From the NCBI RefSeq assembly GCF_028689295.1, contig NZ_JAQTWL010000003.1, forward strand, positions 184,104 through 248,103: a stretch of 64,000 bases of DNA, given 5' to 3'. A model generated the notes under the pieces. That model made no database searches and had not been told where the DNA came from. It saw only the letters and a program-made list of their open reading frames with translations. Below are positions 59,142 through 64,000 of this stretch, piece after piece (position 1 is the stretch's first letter; the number at the start of each line of letters is the position of its first letter). The DNA is from Rhodoferax sp. GTDB lineage: Bacteria; Pseudomonadota; Gammaproteobacteria; Burkholderiales; Burkholderiaceae_C. Position numbers and translations under genes: made by a program.

Positions 59142-62100
59142 ATGGACATGAGCGAAGTCCGCCATCCTGGCGAACGTATCAAGGCAGAGATTTTCCCGGC
59201 GAAGATGTCCGTGACAAAAGCCGCCGAGCTGATTGGCGTCGGACGTCCAGCTCTTTCCAACCTGATTAACGGGAAAGCGTCTCTCACTGCCGACATGGCT
59301 ACCCGCATCGAGAAGGCATTCGGGTTCCCCAGGAAGGATCTGCTCGAAATGCAGGCGCAGTACGACGCCTTCAAGGCTAAGCAGAAGAGCGTCCCCACGA
59401 ACGCAAAAGCCTACGTCCCCCCGTTCCTGGCAATCAAGGCCAACGACATAGAGAGCTGGGCTTCGCACAACATCGCCGCTCGCAGCAGGTTCGCTGTATT
59501 CCTGAGGACCTTGGTCCATTCGACAGGTAGCGGACTCACGGAAGTTGATTTCCCGGGTAACGATGACTCCCAGCGCGCCGGTTGGGACGGCCGTGTCGTG
59601 GCGAGCGAGGGAACCCCATGGGTGCCGGCAGGCCGCTCGGGCTGGGAGTTCGGCACCAACGAGGATCCCAAGACGAAGGCGGACAAGGATTACAAGAAAA
59701 GCGTAACTGCGACTGATGCAAACGACAGGGCATCAATGGAGTTCGTTTTCGTCACTCCCCGCAGATGGGCCGGCAAAAGCACATGGGTGACCGAAAAGAA
59801 GGCTGAGAGTTCCTGGGTGGACGTTCGGGCCTATGACTCCAGCGACCTGGAGCAGTGGGTGGAACAGTCGCTGCCCGGGCAGGCGTGGTTTGCCAACGAG
59901 ACAGGCATTCCTGCGCAGGACGTCCGCTCGCTAGATAAGTGCTGGGCAGACTGGGCGAACGTGGCGACTCCGCCGCTACCCGGCTCGCTGTTCAGTTCGG
60001 CCATCGAGGAAGCGAAGCGGAAGCTCGCCTCGCGTCTCGCGAAGCCGCCCACGGGGCCAATCGTGGTCGCAGCAGATTCCACTGACGAAGCGCTGGCCTT
60101 CGTGGCTCAGTGCTTTGGTCCTGAAGGGAGTGCAGAGCTGGAACCCTACCGGTACCGGATCCTGGTTTTCGACAAAACTGGTGTATTGCCGAAATTGGCA
60201 GGCGGGACGAGGCCGTTCATTTCCGTCGTGCACTCGCGCGAAGTCGAAGTTGAACTCGCGCCGTACACGGAACAGATGCACTCCATCGTCGTGTACCCGA
60301 GGAACTCGGTCAACTCGGAGCCGGACATTGTTCTCGAGCCGATCAGTTTCGAAGCGTTCGACTCCGCACTCAAAGGCATCGGCAAGAACCGGGATGAGAT
60401 CAAGAGCCTGGTAAACGAGTCGGGGCGCTCGCTGACTGTCCTGCGCCGCAGGCTCGCGACCGTCGAGGCGGTGCGAATGCCGCTTTGGGCAACGCAGCAA
60501 CATGCCCCGGAAAATCTAATCGCCTTCATGCTGGTAGGTGCCTGGCACTCGCTCAACGAAACCGACAAGGTCGGCCTATCCCTGCTGGCAGGTGACCGCG
60601 CGTATGAAGCACTGGAAAAGGACTGCCAAGCCCTGGTTCAACTGAACGACTCGCCGCTCTGGTCCATCGGGACGTATCGCGGGGTCGTCTCGAAGATAGA
60701 TCTGCTCTACGCCATCGCCCGCTACGTGACCCGCGATGACCTGAAGCGGTACTTCGATGTCGCGCGGATGGTGCTAGGCGAGGACGACCCATCCCTGGAT
60801 CTCGCCGAAGACCAGCGATGGGCAGCATCCATCCATGGAAAAACACGGGAATTCTCTTCTGCGTTCCGCCAAGGTATTTCGGAAACGCTCGTACTCCTGG
60901 CCGTTCACGGCGTGGGCCTTTTCAAGGCACGCCTGGGGATAGACACGGAAGTCCATGCAGCTCTGGTAGTGTGCGACCTACTTAAGGATCCCCTCACCAC
61001 GCGCGTGCTCGAAGCCAACGACCACGACCTGCGTCTCTACGCCGAAGCGGCGCCGACCGAGTTCCTCTCGATCATCGAGCGCGACCTGAAGGCAGACAGC
61101 CCTGCAGTTTTCGGCCTACTTCGCCCCGCCGGATCCGGCATGTTCGGCAGTCCCAGTCGCACCGGACTGCTCTGGGCGCTGGAAGGGCTCGCATGGAGTC
61201 CGGAGACGCTTCCTCGTACGGTGATGATCCTCGCTCGTCTGGCGCAGATCGAGATCAACGATAACTGGGTGAACAAGCCAGGGCATTCGCTAGCAGCAAT
61301 ATTCCGATCCTGGATGCCCCAGACCGCAGCCAACAATGAGGAACGCGTGGCTCTGGTGAAAGTCTTGTTCGACAGGTTCCCGGACGTCGCCTGGACGCTT
61401 TGCGTCGCGCAGTTCGGCAATCACCACCAAGTCGGAGACTATAGCCACAAGCCGACGTGGCGCCCGGACGGATATGGGTACGGTGAGCCGGTCCCGACAT
61501 GGGGACCGATTTTCGAATTCGCGGACAAGATGATCGAGCTGGCCTTATCCCGGGCGCGCTACTCGGTCTCGATGCTGTCTGACCTGATTGACCGCCTCCA
61601 TGATCTGACGGACGCCAACCAGGACCGCGTTTGGTCACTGGTCGAGGCATGGGCAAAGACCGCCAGCGACGACGACAAGATTGCGTTACGCGAGAAGATC
61701 CGAGTCTCGACGCTATCCCGCCTCGCAGCCCTGCGTGCGAAGAAAAGCGGGAAGCAATCCCGCGTAACAGCCGCAGCCAAGCACATCTATACCGCGCTTG
61801 AACCGAGCAGCCTCCTCGACAAGCACGCGTGGCTGTTCAAGGGCACGTGGATCGACGAGTCAGCCGACGAGCTCGAAGATATCGAGAATATTGACTACGA
61901 AGAGCGCGATAAGCGAATCCGCAAACAGCGGACCGATGCGCTGAAAGAAATTCAAGGAAAGCATGGCATCGCTGGCTTGCTCGACACGGCAATCCGCAGC
62001 GGAGCATCGGGAACCATCGGCGCCCTTGCGGCTGAGCGTGTGCTGGACGAGGCGGAATTGCTCGCGCTCGTAATCCTCGCCTTCCAGAAAATGAGCGAGA

Positions 62101-63260
62101 ACGAGCCTGAAGCCCGTGCGTTGGAATGGCTGATTCAAGGCATTCTAGGAGTGATGCCCGGCGACCAGAAACGTGAAGCATTCCTAAAGTCTGCCATTAC
62201 CGCGATAGGTCCCGAGAGCGCGGTCCGCCTTCTGACGCTCGCGCCCTTCGGCGAAACCGCTTGGTCGCTGGTCTCCTCGTACGGAGAGGGCGTTGAAACG
62301 CGGTACTGGAAGGAGGTCGTTCCCGGCTGGCTGCGGGACTCCCCTGCGGAGATGGCGAAGGCGGTCGATATGCTCATGAAGGCCCGGCGACCGCGCGCAG
62401 CGTTCGCGCTCGTCAAGGATCACCCCGAAAAGCTGTCGGTCCGCACACTATTCCAACTTCTTACTGTCATGGCGCAGGACGGCGACGACAAGGTGGGCGA
62501 ATACCTGCTCGAACACTACTACGTCGAAAGGGCTTTCGAATGCATCAACAGGACCTCCGAACTGTCGCTCGAACAGAAGGCCGGCCTCGAATTCGCGTAC
62601 CTAGAGGTGCTTGACCGCGCATGGGACCGACGTGCTAAGTCCGCAATCCCGAACCTCGAGCGCTACATCGAGGACCACCCTGAAGTGCTGGTCCAAGCCA
62701 TCGTCTGGACATACAAGCGCAAAGACCGAGCGGAAGATCCTCCAGAATTCAAGGCGGAAGCAGAAAAGGGCAAACCCATGGCTGAACGGGGATTCAAGCT
62801 CATACAGGCGCTGAAAAGGATTCCCGGAAGCGACGAAAACGGGAGAGTTGACGTCGAGCGTCTAGCGAAGTGGACCGGAACCGTACGTAAGTCCTGCGCC
62901 GAGCTGTCGCGCATCGGAATCGCCGATGTTGTCATCGGAGAACTGTTTGCTTCAGCGCAAATCGGCAAGGACGGCGCCTGGCCTTGTGAAGCGGTGAGGA
63001 GTGTGATGGAAGATATCCAGTCCGAGGAAATGATGCGCGGAGCGCATACTGGCGTGTACAACTCGCGAGGGGTACATACGAGAGGTCCTGGCGGGGATCA
63101 GGAGCGCCAACTGGCCAACAAGTACAGAAAGTGGGCGCAGCAGATCCGGATGTCGTCGCCGTACGTGGCTTCCGAACTGCTTATGAAGCTGACGGGGACC
63201 TACGAACGGGAAGCCGCCCAGGAGGATACTGAAGCGCAAATTAACCGGAGATTGCGCTAG
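59142..63260 (+). CDS. 1372-aa protein: HigA-like XRE HTH fused to putative PD-(D/E)XK-like segment and long helical (solenoid-like) region
   Basis: VRHPGERIKAEIFPAKMSVTKAAELIGVGRPALSNLINGKASLTADMATRIEKAFG is HigA-like; GWDGRVVASEGTPWVPAGRSGWEFGTNEDPKTKADKDYKK and EFVFVTPRRW suggest an REase-like fold. Confidence 0.85.
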   Translation: MDMSEVRHPGERIKAEIFPAKMSVTKAAELIGVGRPALSNLINGKASLTADMATRIEKAFGFPRKDLLEMQAQYDAFKAKQKSVPTNAKAYVPPFLAIKANDIESWASHNIAARSRFAVFLRTLVHSTGSGLTEVDFPGNDDSQRAGWDGRVVASEGTPWVPAGRSGWEFGTNEDPKTKADKDYKKSVTATDANDRASMEFVFVTPRRWAGKSTWVTEKKAESSWVDVRAYDSSDLEQWVEQSLPGQAWFANETGIPAQDVRSLDKCWADWANVATPPLPGSLFSSAIEEAKRKLASRLAKPPTGPIVVAADSTDEALAFVAQCFGPEGSAELEPYRYRILVFDKTGVLPKLAGGTRPFISVVHSREVEVELAPYTEQMHSIVVYPRNSVNSEPDIVLEPISFEAFDSALKGIGKNRDEIKSLVNESGRSLTVLRRRLATVEAVRMPLWATQQHAPENLIAFMLVGAWHSLNETDKVGLSLLAGDRAYEALEKDCQALVQLNDSPLWSIGTYRGVVSKIDLLYAIARYVTRDDLKRYFDVARMVLGEDDPSLDLAEDQRWAASIHGKTREFSSAFRQGISETLVLLAVHGVGLFKARLGIDTEVHAALVVCDLLKDPLTTRVLEANDHDLRLYAEAAPTEFLSIIERDLKADSPAVFGLLRPAGSGMFGSPSRTGLLWALEGLAWSPETLPRTVMILARLAQIEINDNWVNKPGHSLAAIFRSWMPQTAANNEERVALVKVLFDRFPDVAWTLCVAQFGNHHQVGDYSHKPTWRPDGYGYGEPVPTWGPIFEFADKMIELALSRARYSVSMLSDLIDRLHDLTDANQDRVWSLVEAWAKTASDDDKIALREKIRVSTLSRLAALRAKKSGKQSRVTAAAKHIYTALEPSSLLDKHAWLFKGTWIDESADELEDIENIDYEERDKRIRKQRTDALKEIQGKHGIAGLLDTAIRSGASGTIGALAAERVLDEAELLALVILAFQKMSENEPEARALEWLIQGILGVMPGDQKREAFLKSAITAIGPESAVRLLTLAPFGETAWSLVSSYGEGVETRYWKEVVPGWLRDSPAEMAKAVDMLMKARRPRAAFALVKDHPEKLSVRTLFQLLTVMAQDGDDKVGEYLLEHYYVERAFECINRTSELSLEQKAGLEFAYLEVLDRAWDRRAKSAIPNLERYIEDHPEVLVQAIVWTYKRKDRAEDPPEFKAEAEKGKPMAERGFKLIQALKRIPGSDENGRVDVERLAKWTGTVRKSCAELSRIGIADVVIGELFASAQIGKDGAWPCEAVRSVMEDIQSEEMMRGAHTGVYNSRGVHTRGPGGDQERQLANKYRKWAQQIRMSSPYVASELLMKLTGTYEREAAQEDTEAQINRRLR

Positions 63261-63370
63261 CTGACTGCAGGGCGAGGGCTGAGCGCAGCGAAGAGGTGAT
63301 CGCCTGACCAATGCCCGCAGAAGTTCATGATCAAATCAGCACGATGCACTAGAAGCGGTTAATGCAGACC

Positions 63371-63484
63371 GGCGGCATTGGGATGCGAATCGCTGTCGGG
63401 GTTCAAATGCGAATACTTGGCTGTTTTTCTATGCCAATGTCTGGCGGCATTAAGCTGCTAATCGGTGGCGGTTTTCACGCTAAT
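63371..63484. repeat. four degenerate ~20-nt direct repeats, probably terminal repeats of a decayed IS
   Basis: GGCGGCATTGGGATGCGAAT (63371), GTCGGGGTTCAAATGCGAAT (63395), GGCGGCATTAAGCTGCTAAT (63443), GTGGCGGTTTTCACGCTAAT (63465). Confidence 0.5.
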
Positions 63485-63722
63485 ATTCAAGCCGGTCTGC
63501 GTGGAACTGTTAACTTGCAGAATATGTCCTTCAAGGATGCTTCTGCTGGCCGGGTTGTTTTCTATGGCTTTCGCAATGTCACCATTGATCAAGCTATTCA
63601 CGATTTAGCTCGCCACACTAACAGGCAACACCAGTGGTTTTTGGCTGAGAGCTACGAACTTTGGGCTGCTGCCGGTTTCAAAGACACTTTGTTAAGGTGG
63701 TCGATGAAACAGGAGATAGCAA

Positions 63723-63824
63723 ATGGCAAAGAGAAGGCAATTCAGCCGGGAGTTCAAGGTTGAAGCTGTAAAGCTGGTAACTGAACGCGGAGTTGGCGTC
63801 AGCCAGACGCGCCGCCACCCGTGA
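63723..63824 (+). pseudogene. truncated IS3-type transposase OrfA N-terminus
   Basis: MAKRRQFSREFKVEAVKLVTERGVGVSQ then abrupt TRRHP-stop; upstream SD AGGAG. Confidence 0.75.
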
Positions 63825-63935
63825 ACGGCCGCTTTCAGGCACTGAAACTGATCGTTTGGAATTCCGCTTTGGGTCTTGGATTCAACCGGTCGATGCAACG
63901 CCTTAAATTCTGCATGAGCAGAAGGAGTGTTGCAG

Positions 63936-64000
63936 ATGAAACAAAGACCCAGGATTTACTACTCTGATAGCCAGAAGGCTCTGATGTGGGAGCGCTGGAA
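63936..64000 (+). mobile_element. IS30-family transposase N-terminus (truncated by window end)
   Basis: MKQRPRIYYSDSQKALMWERWK matches the N-terminus of IS30-type transposases from memory. Confidence 0.65.

Noticed and set aside
63362-63763. 133-aa ORF (MQTGGIGMRIAVGVQ...)
   Set aside because: Its N-terminal half is the degenerate IS-like repeat region and no family was recognised; probably not a real gene
1-64000. CRISPR arrays, tRNA or rRNA genes
   Set aside because: No regularly spaced direct repeats with unique spacers, no rRNA-like stretches and no convincing tRNA cloverleaf were recognised by eye; a tRNAscan/CRISPR search would be decisive

Overview
64 kb of a GC-rich betaproteobacterial chromosome; gene content and order suggest Burkholderiales, possibly Comamonadaceae (inference). 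Most of the window is housekeeping or metabolic: bamC, dapA, parE/parC, a GGDEF-EAL protein, tnaA, an indole/phenylpyruvate decarboxylase, a TRAP plus malonate decarboxylase (mdc) cluster, argH, a LytS/AlgR-type two-component pair, ppc, hemC-hemD-hemX-hemY, two cNMP-binding membrane proteins, panC/panB, nadB, scpA. Two regions stand out. (1) 51178-58410 is a hyf-like six-gene operon whose 'hydrogenase large subunit' lacks all four Ni-ligating cysteines. This fits an energy-converting-hydrogenase-related (Ehr-type) complex rather than a hydrogenase. (2) From about 58.4 kb to the window end is an accessory island with decayed IS remnants. It holds a 1372-aa protein with a HigA-like N-terminal HTH, a putative PD-(D/E)XK-like segment and a long helical remainder. 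Its promoter is covered by a near-perfect 30-bp palindrome, and a 43-aa basic small ORF missing from the ORF track lies divergently upstream. It is a candidate uncharacterised, possibly defence-related, system. Three REP-like palindromic repeats were found, two of them translated as C-terminal tails of mdcG and mdcB. No tRNA, rRNA or CRISPR array was recognised. All identifications come from reading the sequence; no database search was run.
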